This document shows, piece by piece, positions 50,101-61,992 of a stretch of 64,000 bases of DNA (the first letter of the stretch is position 1; each line of letters opens with the position of its first letter). Source of the DNA: Albula goreensis (lineage: Eukaryota; Chordata; Actinopteri; Albuliformes; Albulidae); contig CM040765.1 of assembly GCA_022829145.1 (NCBI GenBank), forward strand, positions 15,791,792 through 15,855,791, read 5' to 3'. Below the pieces are notes generated by a model. It saw nothing but the letters and a program-made list of their open reading frames with translations, searched no databases and had not been told where the DNA came from. The position numbers and the translations under genes are program-made.

Positions 50101-53100
50101 GTAGGGGAGTTAATTAGTGAGATCAGCAGGTTTAGAGCATGAATGGAACAAATACACGGCAGTGTTTCTACTTTCTGAAGGGGTTTTCCACCTCTTATTT
50201 TATGTGCCCTCCTTTATAGCAATATCGACCAGGCTGGAGGGACCACCAGAAAGGGCCCAGCAGGACGAGGCTGCACTGTTTCTGCCTGAATGAGAGCAGG
50301 GTCCTTGAGGCGTTTCACAAAGTTTGTTCCACCTCCTTGCCAAACCCATTTGGGGAAGCCAGAGAACCAAATCCCCAAATGAAAAGAGGGGGAAGATGAG
50401 ACCACAAAGTCTCTCCTCCATGGCGCGCTGTGTAGATTCTGGCTGTGGATGCGGTGTAACACATTTTTCTCACTTTCAAACTCTCAGCAGCGGCTTTCTT
50501 TTGAGTGGAGCTCCTGGGGCCCCGACAGTCCAGCGTTCTTCCAGCAACAAAGCAGATGGCTGAAAAAAACCCTATCCTGTTGTATTCCCATAAAACACTG
50601 CTAACTACTGCATCAAAACACCAGCACATCCACAGCCTAAGTGCCTACAAATAAACACAAACTCCAACTTTTTTTCCATGCCACCTTCCTTTTTCCTGTA
50701 TACCAGTTCATTTTTGTCCCCTACATGTGGCATATTAACCAAAGAAGTGCATTTGTGTGGGATGTACATGATCATAATCACAACATGTAGAAGCCAGTTA
50801 CCCAAATTCTTTCAAACAACTGATTGTTTGTACAACTGGGTGGCTAATGGACAGCCCCACCTCTACAAACCAGTGAATGATAGTTCTGCAGGACGAGGGG
50901 TATAGACCGCTCATATGTTCAGTGGCATGGTGTATCAACACTTGATTCGTGGGGTATTAAAGTAACATCATTGTGAAATTACCGCCCTCCTCTCTTGGAC
51001 TCTTGTGAAGGGGGTGAGCTTAAAAGCCTGCTCCATCTGGTCTAGGTTTAAGCCAAGAAACATATGCTCACTTTATCGCTTTATTTATTTTCCATTAATT
51101 ACAGGAATTGAAATTTCCTCTGGCCGTTCAAAGTATGGGCGGACAAGCAGTGACTTGTGTATGTACAGGATGTTTCTTGGCATGTTATCTAATTGAAACG
51201 TTGAACGTTGTCCAAAATAAATTATAGATTTTAATAGTTTTGGTGCGTTAATGCCAAGATGTAAGGATTTGATATAATTTCTTCCGCAGTTCCTCTGCAT
51301 ATTGATAGTAATCTATTCCACATTTCATGGAAAAGTACAGCTTTGACACTTTTTTGTTTGCACACCGTTATTACCAACCAGAGGTGTAGCTATGAAAAAG
51401 GGGATATGTTTTAGCTGGAAAGTAGAATGTAGCATGGGGTTTTACTCAGATTTTAACATTTTCAATACTGGGATTGATATTGTACTATGGGATCAGTAAT
51501 ATTGTGTTGAGGCAATCCAGCAAGGTCATAAATATACCTACAATATACACCGCAAAAAAAAATAAAATCTGAATTGGTATCATAAACTTAAATACAGACG
51601 ATAATCCCTGTTTCGTGATTTAAAGATGAATTTTCTTACCAACAAGATGTTTTCTTCTTTTCAGTATTAGAAGGAAATTTTTCTGTTTCTAGATTTATTA
51701 GGAAAAATCATATCCTTCTCATCAGACCCCTGAACGAAGAAGCAGTCTTCCTCCATCTTACCACAACACAGAAGCTTGCCTTCTTGGAGTAGACACTGGT
51801 GGGTATCTCAGCGCATGAGAATACATGGTCTTTCAGGAAGCAACAGCCCAGCTAAAGGTTTGTTCCCAGTTCCAATTTGCCTGTAATTTAATATTCAAAA
51901 AATTTTATGAGCCAGTTCTTCCACAATATCATAGATATTGCAATTAGTTCCATTGAGAATAATGTATTGACATTCATTCATTTTGGCCTCCAATTTGTTA
52001 CATACAAATTGAGCTACATCTAAATTAAGTATCTTGTCATATATTAAATGTGACAGGACCTTTCATTTTATAGAAAAACTATGGTGTTTGAAAACAGCTT
52101 GACACAAATGAACTTGATGAGCCAGTTCTGCATGTAGCTGGTGTTTTAGGTGCCTGCCGGGTGCCGCGATGCTGACTCATTTATGGCTGCAATAAGCTGA
52201 GTAACCATGGTACCAGAGCTTCAGCCTGTCCTGCCCCTCCCTCCCTGAAGATACCATCAGAAGAGGAGTCTAAGATGGACGTGTGGGAATGGCTCCCACA
52301 ACTCAAAGTGAGCCGAAGAACTGTTTGTCTAAAACAAAGACCTGGTGCTGTTTTTTTTTTTGTTTTTTTTTTCAGAACCAGTAGTGATTGTAATGAGCCT
52401 GTCAGTCACCCTCCACTGCAGCCTGCCTGTTTTCAACAACATCTTTTATCACGGCTGGGAATAGACCCGGGCCCGTCATGTCTGCACGTCAGGGCTTCTA
52501 TCGCGTAAAGCAGGCTGTTTATACATCAGCGACGCTACCCTGGGATATGGGAGGATGCGTCCGCCCTGACACACGCCATAACTCAGGCCCTGCGCAGCCA
52601 CACTCCTTCACATTACTCAAACAGACCCACGGAAACGGCCGTCTTCCCCGTCCACAAGCCAACGGCCCAAATCCTGCTGCGACTCCCAGCCAGCCGACCA
52701 ACTGGAGATGCCATAAAGTATAGGAAGCCCCTACAGCCCTCACATCACTGAGGACAATGATAGCCAGCAGCTCGTCATTGACTGTGACTGAGATGAGTCC
52801 CAGTCATAAGACTTTCTCTCCATCAAATGCCATGTTTAAGATTGCAAGCGTTATCCACTACAATTCCAATTGACTTTGTACAAACACCTATAACGTGTTT
52901 TGAAGGATTCAATGTGCTCTCACTTCATATACACTGAAAATGTAATGTGACATGCCTCATTTGAATCTCTGTCCAGTTGATACTGTCCCCTCCTGATTTA
53001 TGAGGGAGAAAGAGAGTTCAGCTTTGCCGTGTTTCCGGTCTGTTGCGATCTAAGTAGAATACCATGCACACAGTAATGGGAAAGAAGGGAGTCATTCAAT

Positions 53101-53154
53101 GTGTTCATATAAAATGCATCCCTAAGTGAAACCATATGAGCCTTTGCCTTCTAG
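47175..53154. other. Stretch without recognisable gene
   Basis: No supported gene. The 47340-47540 segment has CpGs (GGCCGCGCGG, ACCGGGGTCGCC) and a regulatory look. Frames around 48145-48450, 48953-49312 and 50200-50629 overlap on both strands with no recognisable motif. Interrupted T-runs lie at 52351-52372. I see no mobile element. Confidence 0.4.
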
Positions 53155-53250
53155 TGTTTTCCAGAATTAATGGAAAAATGCCGGGAAAGGCGTCAAGAAC
53201 ATGGGGATGTCCTCCACATGGTGAAACGAGTGATTGAACGTCAGGAGCGG
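53155..53250 (+). CDS. Possible internal coding exon, product unknown
   Basis: A pyrimidine-rich CCTTTGCCTTCTAG acceptor-like site at 53141-53154 precedes 96 bases (32 codons) without a stop. The frame, including ATG at 53170, reads as a charged amphipathic helix with residues such as MEKCRERRQEHGDVLHMVKR. Codon choice looks coding-like and the Glu/Arg/Gln/His pattern suits a coiled coil. The frame stays open beyond the proposed end to 53376, but its composition changes there to Cys/Phe/Trp-rich. The proposed donor GTTTGT at 53251 is weak, and an alternative donor GTGAAA lies at 53221. I do not recognise the protein. No partner exon is evident, so chance is a serious alternative. Confidence 0.18.
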
Positions 53251-53894
53251 GTTTGTTTTGAGCCTGTCGGGTGCGTAATGGACTCGGATGGCACCTTCTT
53301 ATTGTGGTATGTTAACACAATACACTGTGACCACAAAGTGAAGAGATATTGGATTCTCTGCACGTTTCGCTGTTAGTCTTGGCAGTTGCTCTGTTTGCAT
53401 ATTTGTGCAGATGTTGAACGATGCTGTAAAAAGATGTGGAAATCCGAAGAGCCCATGTAAATGCCCCTATCCTGTGCCCTAAGGGGCTCTGTTTCGCACG
53501 GTTCCCTGCTCAGCCAAAACGTCTGAGGATAGGTGCATATGCATGACATGTTTCGAGAACAAAACGTATGGTCCCAAGATTTCCTGCGCTCTTACTTAAC
53601 CCTTTAGTGAAGACCCTTAGTGAAGAGACATTCATGTTACAGTATGTTGCACCATTCTGTTGAGTTCATGATTTCCCATCATCTGAAACCACCTGAGATC
53701 ATGGGATCATATTACCAGAGACAGAATGTGCAATATACAGCCAGATCAAGGTCTGATTATTGCAGCAGAGGCTGAAAAGCTTTGACTGTACAAAAACTCT
53801 TCCTCACAAGCCCAAGAGAAAGACAGCACTGGGGCATGCACAAAAAAGAAAGCAGTAATCAGTACGAACTGCTGCAGAAAGAAGTTTGTTTATC

Positions 53895-54085
53895 GCTGAA
53901 TACTGTTACAGCACAGGGCTTATTGCAGGTCACTGATATAGCATAGTGCTCATTACTGCACACAGTGTAGCACTCATTGCTAGCACAAAACGTTAACAGC
54001 TAATTGCTGTGTCTATAGGATATCACTAATACTTGCATTGCATAGCTATAGCACAACGTTCTTTGGTGTGTGTTGTTATACACAA
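53895..54085. repeat. Decayed tandem repeat, about 5-6 units of 25-37 bp
   Basis: Units share the words TAGCACAGTGCTCATTGCTG and CACTGATAT in altered forms: ACAGCACAGGGCTTATTGCAG, AGCATAGTGCTCATTACTGC, TAGCACTCATTGCTAGC, CAGCTAATTGCTGTGTC and TAGCACAACGTTC. Unit length is irregular, which makes this the least regular of the tandem arrays in the window. It ends within a few bases of the start of the SINE at 54091. Confidence 0.5.
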
Positions 54086-54090
54086 CACTT

Positions 54091-54314
54091 TGGGCAGCCT
54101 GTAGTCTAGTGGCTCAGATGCATGACTGAGGATCCTTGAGGTTGGTGGTTCAAGCCCCAGTCCAGCCGTAGCAAGAATACCACCCAGTGCTGTTGGGCCC
54201 CTGAGCAAGGCCCTGAAACCCACATTGCTCCCAGGGGGGACTGGCCCTTGGTTAGCTTAATTATCTGTAAGTCGCTTTGGATAAAAGCGTCAGCTAAATG
54301 ACTGTAATGTTGTA
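54091..54314 (+). mobile_element. tRNA-derived SINE, near full length
   Basis: The 5' part is tRNA-like. It has an A-box TAGTCTAGTGG at 54102-54112 (one mismatch to TRGCNNAGTGG) and a B-box GGTTCAAGCCC at 54147-54157, together an internal RNA polymerase III promoter. A body with GTTGGGCCCCTGAGCAAGGC and ATTGCTCCCAGGGG follows. The 3' tail AGTCGCTTTGGATAAAAGCG and TCAGCTAAATGACTGTAATG (54270-54308) is the tail shared by many teleost SINEs and the partner LINE that copies them. The body is well preserved, so it is younger than the copy at 12806. I see no clear target-site duplication. It may belong to the V-SINE-type group, but that assignment is uncertain. Confidence 0.85.
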
Positions 54315-54743
54315 CCATAATGCTCATATTTGTGTGCTTGTACAGGGCAGACAATGAGTTTGCAGTCCATGTGAATAAAATGAAATACTTACCAGGAGCT
54401 CTTGAACCTTTCCTGAATGCTGACACCAATCATATTGATATTTCATATTTCTTTCAATGTAGCGCAAACTTGTGAGCTCAGTGGTTGAGGAATAGTCTGG
54501 TGCAGAAATGACAGAACTCATTGCTGGAGTGCATGTGTGTCTGTCTCATCTCCTGTTAAAGCTTAAGAATCCCACCACTACCTGAGGTACCACAATGCTA
54601 AATGTGAATTAAATAAAACAAGACAAAAAAAAAACATTCTAACATTATGGGTGGTTTGAGACTTTTTTCCAGAATTTCAGATATGCACAACGGTGCCTGA
54701 GGGGTCTTAGCATTAGCACTAGCAGACCTTTGCTGAGGGTGAC

Positions 54744-54954
54744 CGCCCCCACGTCGTTACTCATTTTCGGCGTTCATCTCTGTCATGTTTGTCATCATCT
54801 GTTAATGTCCGAGTCCGTTACCGCATAGCTGCCACGGCCCTTGTGGGACCCTGTTTGGGTTGGACGCAGAAGGGTCCCGTATTTCACGGCCCGCTGCACG
54901 CGCCTCGCGGCGGATCGACCGCCTGCCGTCGTATGCTTTTGCATTTCCCCTACG
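54744..54954. promoter_or_regulatory. CpG-dense block, candidate CpG island
   Basis: I count 23 CpGs in about 211 bases, the densest part being 54890-54932 (CCCGCTGCACGCGCCTCGCG and following). This is well above what base composition predicts in a genome where CpG is otherwise scarce, so the block is probably unmethylated in the germ line. Such blocks are usually promoters or Polycomb-type regulatory elements. A 98-codon + frame (54789-55085) crosses it but has no recognisable domain. No TATA box is evident. Confidence 0.5.
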
Positions 54955-57900
54955 AGTGCCACTTCAGAGTCTCATATCCTGGGATAGACAGCAGACAAAT
55001 GACTTTTCCCAAGTGCCTTCCCCTTCATTGTATTAAAACAGGATGGAGGAATGTATTTTATCTGCCTTCAGGGCTTAAGAGCTAGGTCTGCACAGCAAGC
55101 AAAGCAAAAAATGAAATTTTAACGTGTTATGAGCTTAAATTTAGACAGCTCTTGGTTTTATGGTTTTACTAACTTTCTTTTAGCAACAGGATTCTATTCA
55201 AATTAAGCATTATATTCATAGTTTAAAGACATATTATCTAGTAGTTTTTCTCTATTTTATCTTTTAACGTATTTATCAGACATTTATAAACATTGTGCAT
55301 TTAAATCGTGAATCAGTTGACGGCGCAATGAGACTGGGTTATCGTGTTAAATAAAGCTCATTTACTTCTTTTTAACACCAAGAGTGGCGAGAATTTTCAT
55401 CCTTTCTGCGTTACCATGGGCACACACAGGCCACAGCTGGCCTCATTGGACTCAGTCCCCAGAGAGAGGCCGGTGGACCGGAAGACCCATCCAGAGCAAC
55501 TGGGACAAAGATCCTAAATGGGACTGGATCTGCCACCTGGACACCTTGAGCCTTGGAGGACGGATCTTGCTTCGACCTGGAACGGAAGCATCATGACCTA
55601 ATCGTCTCTTTTTTTTGCTCTGATGAGCTGGTGAGGATTTGAGCTGCTATTGTCATCTGTGGATTAGTCATTTATCGGTGGCTTTAAAGCAATCCTTTAA
55701 ACAGCGAGTAAACAGAGTTGCATTCATCATAACTCACACAAGCTCTCGACCTCAGACCATTTTCACTCCATTAATTCAGTGTCGAGTCCACTTTCATTGC
55801 GACACCTATTAGACAGAACTGTTTTTTTACATGAAGTGTTAATATTATTTATGTATTCGGTGCATGTTTTAGGCATCTGCGCTGTCAGCCCATTAGCTGC
55901 TGAATGTTATTTAAATAAATTATTATGGAACTATTTTTCCAATATCACATTAAATAATAACTATTTATATTGTTTTTCATACCACGTGATCAAAGCGCAC
56001 TCCAGAAAAAAACTGCATAGAGCAAAAAACAAATTTGCAATGTACAAATAATGACATACATGAAAGCAACAAACTATAATTATGGAGAATATACAGAGCC
56101 AAAAAGAGAATTAAATTATTAAAAAGCAATCAGCACAGACCTTAACTGTGAAAACATTTTTAGTTAGTTATATTTTATTGGCGATGTGCATTGGAATGTG
56201 TTCTCCTCATTCTAAAATAGAATAACATCTTTTTGAGACATGAGTTTTGATGGAACTGCATATCCCCTTAAAGATGGTTAAATTGATTGGATTTAATCTG
56301 GCCCAAAATGTTTTCCTGTTGAGACTCTGTGTTAAATGGTATAGATGTAGGTTTAGAGTGTTTCCCATTGCTCTGCTGGTGGAGCATGTCCTCCATGATG
56401 GACCCCTCCTCATCTCTCTAGTGAAGAGCACTGATTGGTGGAGAAGGGGCCTCAGCTCTCAGCTCTCATTGGTGTCATCAAGAGGTACCCTTTGTGTTCT
56501 TGCCTTCTCCGTTACCCTGTTGTCTGGTTCTTGCCTCTGGTTCTGCACTCTTGTAAATTACCCAGGTATCACATTTAGCTGTACCAGTACACTGTTCTGT
56601 TGACAGTTTCTCATTGGCTGCCATCTATCACTGCGTGTTCAGGACCTCACCACTACATGTACCCTTTGTGTTCTTGGCCTAGGAGAGAATCTCAGGCGCC
56701 AGGAACCCTGTTGTCTGGTTCTTGCTGTGCTGATTGAATCTGGTTCTGGTTTCAGATCTGCTGGCAGTCCCTGCTCAGAGCATTACTGGAAATTCAGAAC
56801 TTGAGGTGTCTTCTAATGAACGGCTTCCATAGTCCCAAATCAGTGTTGTGGGCAGTGCTCAGTATAGGAGTCAGCACATTCACAATGGATGAACATTCTG
56901 ATCATTATAAAGCCACACAGAGACAAGGCTCTTTGTCTGTTTCTCTAAATCCCTCTTAGATGGAGCACGGCCCCTCACATTGTGTCAGCTGCGTTTTTGA
57001 ATGATTCATAAATATGATAATGAGACCAGCTGAATGTGCGCAACTCTGACCCTCTGCATATAATCTGGACAATGAGGCAAGTCAACTGAAGAGGGACAAG
57101 TCACTCCATTTGCATCTTAATACAGTACATGCTCCGAGGGACCTCTCCAGAGAAACTCATTTGTGTCTCTCAAAAAACGGCATTTAATGAGGAAAAACGC
57201 AGGTTCGACGAAACATAATTTATGGAAAGTGAAGTGCTCGGAATGTAGGTAACAGTCCAGATCAATTTGCTAAGCCTGTATTTTTTTCCCCTTGCGTTCT
57301 GTCTCAGCCCATCTGATCTTTGGGGAGGGTGTCACCTCTGTGATTAATTACTACCATACGTATGTTTTTGAATGGGGAGGATAAACAGATGCAAACTGGA
57401 GGGCGAGCGCGTAGGCCGCAGAGAATACTGTGCCAAGGTTAGTTTGACATTGAACGTGACAGGCATGAAAGGTAACAGCTCAAGTCCGACCCTCCCCCGA
57501 ATCTCCAGTCCCCCCTCAAAAACAAGGCACGCTCGATAATCCGCAAGTGTCCCTGTCCATCATGTAACGTTCCGCTAATTTTACCGGTTTTTCTTGTCAG
57601 GCCCGATACAGTGGGGGATACGGCTACTGGATGCCACTCAAACAGAACAATGTCGACGGTCGTGCGGGAATAAAAAGGGTACGTGTTTTCTACGGTAGGT
57701 CTGGGTAAGAGCATGGCTGCAGCACTGGGAAACAGACAACCCCCCCATGGGCTCCCCTGGTTCAGACAGTGTTGGGACTGCGGTGCCGTCAGAGGCATCA
57801 TGGGATACTCGCTCTGGGGTATGCCACACACAGACCTCTGTGCCTCACAGCTGAGTGGCACGCCTGGTTGTTAGCGTAGTGCTGGCAAGGTGGCATGCGG

Positions 57901-58096
57901 GCAGCGCAGCTCATTCCCAATTAAGAACAGCTCACTGTGCTGAGTCTGCCGAGGCAAGCCTTCGGATCAGGTGATTCATCCTTAAGGGGAGACGAGATGT
58001 TCTTCTCTGGTGAGACTCACCGAGCCACAGCGCTGTCTGTCCATGACAATGTAATTCTGCACTGTGGACAGAGGGCTTTTCAGAAGCCATAACTCC
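54955..58096. other. Stretch without recognisable gene
   Basis: No supported gene. The + frame at 55384-55596 is Trp-rich but unrecognised. Three ATTGG (inverted CCAAT) words lie between 56430 and 56620. The - frame at 57439-57861 (140 codons) overlaps CpG-containing sequence and has no domain. The 57330-57420 part (GTGATTAATTAC, CATACGTATG) has a regulatory look. Confidence 0.4.
56484..56753. repeat. Imperfect direct repeat, two copies about 172 bp apart
   Basis: Copy A (about 56484-56545) and copy B (about 56657-56753) share GTACCCTTTGTGTTCTTG, then ACCCTGTTGTCTGGTTCTTG, then TCTGGTTCTG. Copy B carries extra sequence between the first two blocks, including GAGAGAATCTCAGGCGCC, and about 20 bases before the third. 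It looks like an old local duplication with later indels. Confidence 0.65.
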
Positions 58097-58202
58097 TTTG
58101 GGTGTGTGGGGTGGGTTAGGTGTAGGGTATTTGGGAAAGGGGAGTTGGAGTGTTTAGAAAGGGGGTTGTTGATTTGTGGGTGGGGTTAGTTGATAATATG
58201 GG
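58097..58202 (+). other. 106-base cytosine-free, G-rich tract
   Basis: No C occurs on the + strand between 58097 and 58202, while G is very frequent. The first part has GGGTGTGTGGGGTGGGTTAGG and then GGG, giving four G3 tracts with loops of 5, 1 and 9 bases. The later part has GGGGG, GGG and GGGG runs. It can plausibly form G-quadruplexes or R-loops when the + strand is displaced. Short GGGTTAGG and GGGGTTAG words recall telomere repeats, but there is no tandem array. Confidence 0.7.
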
Positions 58203-60970
58203 CGGAGGCTCTTCCTCTTTCAGCCAGTCGTCCTCCAAGAGATGCAGACAGACCCTCACTGGCACACATGCGGTTGTCGAGCCTTGGAAATACACTGTGA
58301 GGAAAGATTCGACGGCTTCCAAGGCTGTAACCGAGGAACCTTTTCATGTGAAATGAGGAAATAAATTCTGAAAGCAGATGCATAAAAGGAAGCTATTGCT
58401 GTACTGTAAATCCTGTTATTTTTGGGTCTTTTGGCCACTGCAAGCCTGCAAATGTAGCTCGCTCCATGCAGGCTGGTGGCCCGAAGCACACTGTCCTCAT
58501 TTAAAGCTAAAAGTGTTTCTGTGCCGGAACAAAGCTGTTGATGGTATTTTGCAAACCGATGTAACCTGGTGCTGCATTCCAAAGATTCAGATTAAATTAG
58601 CACGTTCTGCTGCTGAAATCTCTGCATTATTTAAGAAGGAAAATTACATTAAATTTTATGGAGGCAAGGGGGAACGAGGCGGTTATCCATGTGAAATGAA
58701 ACATTTTAAGGTTCTTACAGTCACAGGCAACGGTATAAATATGTGTGAACTGCTTGCAGGCAGCAGTGCTTTGGAATATTTGGAATGTGCATATTAATAT
58801 TACCCTAAATCATTTGTCCTTTTAGAATGCAATTAATCTGAGTAGCAACAGTGAAACCATTCTTGACTGGAGGTAAGTGGAGTCATTTGAAAGACATGAG
58901 TCATTGGTCTCCAAGCTTCTAAAGTACTCAGATTCTGCATGGCAGCCACATCCATGTGACTTTCATTGAGCAAATTGGCCAGGGGACGAAGCTCTTCACA
59001 TCCTAGCCCAAGGATTAGCAGATTTAATGCTAACTTCTCACACATGCAGGGGAGGGGAGGGGCACTGGGAAAAAGCACTGGGAAGGGTTTTCAAAGCTCA
59101 CTGAATTGCAGCCAACTCGCATGGCAAACACTTTCCTTTGCACCAGGTCAGACAGCTTATGACCGCATGATCTTCGACTGAAAATGGAGTTAAACCATCA
59201 AAATGTGCTGGTCTGAGAATGTGAATGATTCATGGGCATAACACTATTGGTGGTTAACACAAGGTTTCACAGAGAGTATTGCCACTGTTCAACATCTAAA
59301 AGATAAATGCTGGAAAAGTTATTTCTCTCTGTTGCACTAAAGAAATACATATTTGTAAAGTCTGATAGTTTTAACATCATACTTCCGCACTGATTTGTAC
59401 AGTCTTGCCATAGACTGACCTTTGTGGTCTGCTTTTAGAGTCTGGCGTAAGGTGTTCTCATAGCTCTTGTTGGAGCTTGGGTGGTCGTGACCTCACAGTG
59501 CCGGAGAGATGGCGTTTCATTGCTACCCTACTGCTTGACAGAAACTCAACACCTTCTCCCAAGCTCTCTTGGGAACCATTAAACATCAAGTTTGGGTCTG
59601 TGAGGGAAAGAGGGAAACAAACTAAAGCCAGGCCAGAGTTTGGGTCACTGAGATCTTGGGTTCTGCTCTTTTAAAAGTTCTTATCTCTGAAACAGAAGGA
59701 ATTTTAATTGTTGGGCAGGTTTCTGCTGGACTGTTTCAGGAGCAGCAGGAGGCGAATGTGGAGGAAGCACAGAGAGCTCTCCACTCCTGGTCAATTGTCC
59801 CAGATTACTGCTGGAAACGGCACAGCAAAAAATGTTTTAAAGGGACCACAACAGGGGCTGAAAAGTTATTTCTGTTCTCAATCTTCAATATCTTCTTTTT
59901 CCATTTGTGGAAAGTAAGTCAAAAGAAAAATCCCCTCTGAGGACAGATGTGCAAGTCCTGTTTGGTCTGAAAGCAATGTTGTTCATCCATTTCCTGACAG
60001 GCAATTTTCAGCTACAGTGTGGCTAACACATCTCTTACATCTCAGTCACTGCCAAACCACATCACATCACAATACAGCATATACATTAAGGAAAATGTTT
60101 CAATTTCATCTGCAGACTAAGGAGGATGTTTATCTTACTGAATTTACACCTTGAATGAATTTATATTTTTTCTGTTGACCAATTTGTTCTGCACATGTAG
60201 CAGAGTATTTAGGACGAAGACAATGAGAAGATAATATAACACAATATAACACTAGACAAGACAATGAAACAACTCACATAGTAACAAACAGGCAGTAAAA
60301 ACACTGAACTAATCGTACTATGAGATAACAGCATTAGCCTATGTGCTGCTGTGGCTGGTAACAACATATTGCAGTGTTCATTGTGCTGTCCATCAGCGTC
60401 ACCAGCCTTGTCATGACAAAATACTTCAGTGCAGAAAGCTTATGAAGTACCACTAGAGCAGGTCCAACGTTCTCCAAGAGGCCTGGGAATGACAGCTCGA
60501 TGGTCTGTGTTCCCCCGCCTCCTCAGTCCCCCCATTCCCCCCAGCTTGGACAGGAAGTCCCCATGTCAGCTGCACAACACAGCACAGGGTCAACTCTGAG
60601 AGGACTCAAGCCGACACCTGAGTTACACACACTCCATCCTGCCCACTGGCTCAGGAGGGAGAGCACACATCAGCAACATGAAATGAAAACTGGCAGAAAA
60701 AGGGAAAAAAAGTCAAGCAGATCAAAGAACATGCAAATGTACCTGTGGTAAACCTAACCAGATTGGTACTTTTTTAAAAATTAGGTTTGGGGTATTAAAT
60801 TTACCATGTCTGACCTTTGAATAATTTATGTGTAGTTAATTACATACAAGTACCTGGAGATCCACCTCCAGGTGTTACATTTATCTACAGATTTAAGGTT
60901 TCTGGGAAAAGGCTTGAAGGAGACCAATTTCATTTAAGGTGTGTGTGAGTATGTGTATGCCTATCTGTGA

Positions 60971-60971
<1 letters not shown>
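58203..60971. other. Stretch without recognisable gene
   Basis: No supported gene. The + frame at 58378-58797 (139 codons) has no domain and includes the AT-rich segment 58540-58700, which looks more like conserved non-coding DNA. A perfect 8-base inverted repeat ACCTGGAG-6-CTCCAGGT lies at 60852-60873. The rest is unique-looking. Confidence 0.4.
60852..60873. promoter_or_regulatory. Inverted repeat with E-box
   Basis: ACCTGGAG and CTCCAGGT are exact reverse complements around a six-base spacer. The right arm ends in CAGGTG (60869-60874), the E-box bound by ZEB/SNAI-type and E-protein factors, and the left arm has the matching ACCTG. It could be a symmetric binding site or a chance palindrome. 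Confidence 0.3.

Positions 60972-61056
<85 letters not shown>
60972..61056. repeat. Pure (GT)n microsatellite
   Basis: About 42 uninterrupted GT units over 85 bases, followed by TTGTGTGC. With the (AC)41 array at 18811 it is the longest and purest simple repeat here, so both are likely polymorphic. Confidence 0.97.
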
Positions 61057-61059
<3 letters not shown>

Positions 61060-61494
61060 TGTGCACATCTGTGCATATGTTTGCTTGGGGAATAGGATAG
61101 TCTTAAACACACTTGCTTTAACTGCATCCACATACAAATACACACCCACCTCAGTCCCTCTTTCATACGGTACAAATTGCTGTCTGATACTCATTTTGTC
61201 TTTCCATCCCCAGCCAACACTTCTAACACCATCCTTAGAGACCAACAAACCTACAGCATAGAGGCAAAGTGACTTGCAGGGTTACTGGGAGGAGGAGCTG
61301 AAGGAGCAGGAAAAGCCATTCATATCAGGTGACTGTCAAACCCATTTTCCCTCAAGGCCTGTCTTCCCTGCCTGTGAGGGCCCCATGCACCGTGGTGTTT
61401 CCCCTTATTCCATTGGCTACCCAGCCCCAAGAGGAGGTGAGACAGGGAGGTCTGTGACATTCACTTTCTTTTCCAGGCCAGGGCTCTCTATCTC

Positions 61495-61552
61495 TTGAGA
61501 GAGAGAAAGAGACAGAGAGAGAGAGAGAGCGACAGAGAGAGGGAGGGAGAGA
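61495..61552. repeat. Interrupted (GA)n purine tract
   Basis: GA dinucleotides with single AA, AC and GC interruptions and a GGGAGGGAGAGA end. The long purine strand can form triplex DNA in principle. Confidence 0.88.
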
Positions 61553-61992
61553 TCTGTCCAAGCCCATTCTCAGAACCAGTGACTGCCGACAAACATGCCG
61601 AGGTTTGCTTCAGATCAAATCCACAGTGAAGCAAAGCAAACAGGCCCACTTACCAATGTGATCTTACTGCACTCTGGGATCGTCTAATACAGAGGCACAG
61701 AGGGAAACTGAAAATAAATGACCTGGCGAAGAATGGAGGCACATGCAAAGGAGTAATCTAATCCCCAGTTGCTGTGTTTCAAAGTTCAGTCAACATCACA
61801 TTGTGTGACAAGAATTTAAACTAAAGCACACCTCCACGTTTGTCAGAGGAACGTTCGCTTGTGTACTTTCTCCAGCCTTGGAAGTGGCGTGAAAGTCCCC
61901 TCGCGTTCTCCAGTTTGTTTTAGAAACGCAAACCCATTTGTCATCCTTCACCAAGCGCTCTGACAACAAACAAAGTAAACTGGCTGAGACTA

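Noticed and set aside
57439-57861. 140-codon - frame
   Set aside because: No domain; the overlapping + frame and GC-richer sequence explain the length.
58378-58797. 139-codon + frame
   Set aside because: No domain; the underlying DNA looks more like non-coding AT-rich regulatory sequence.
60930-61261. Open frames of 81-96 codons
   Set aside because: They translate the (GT)n microsatellite.
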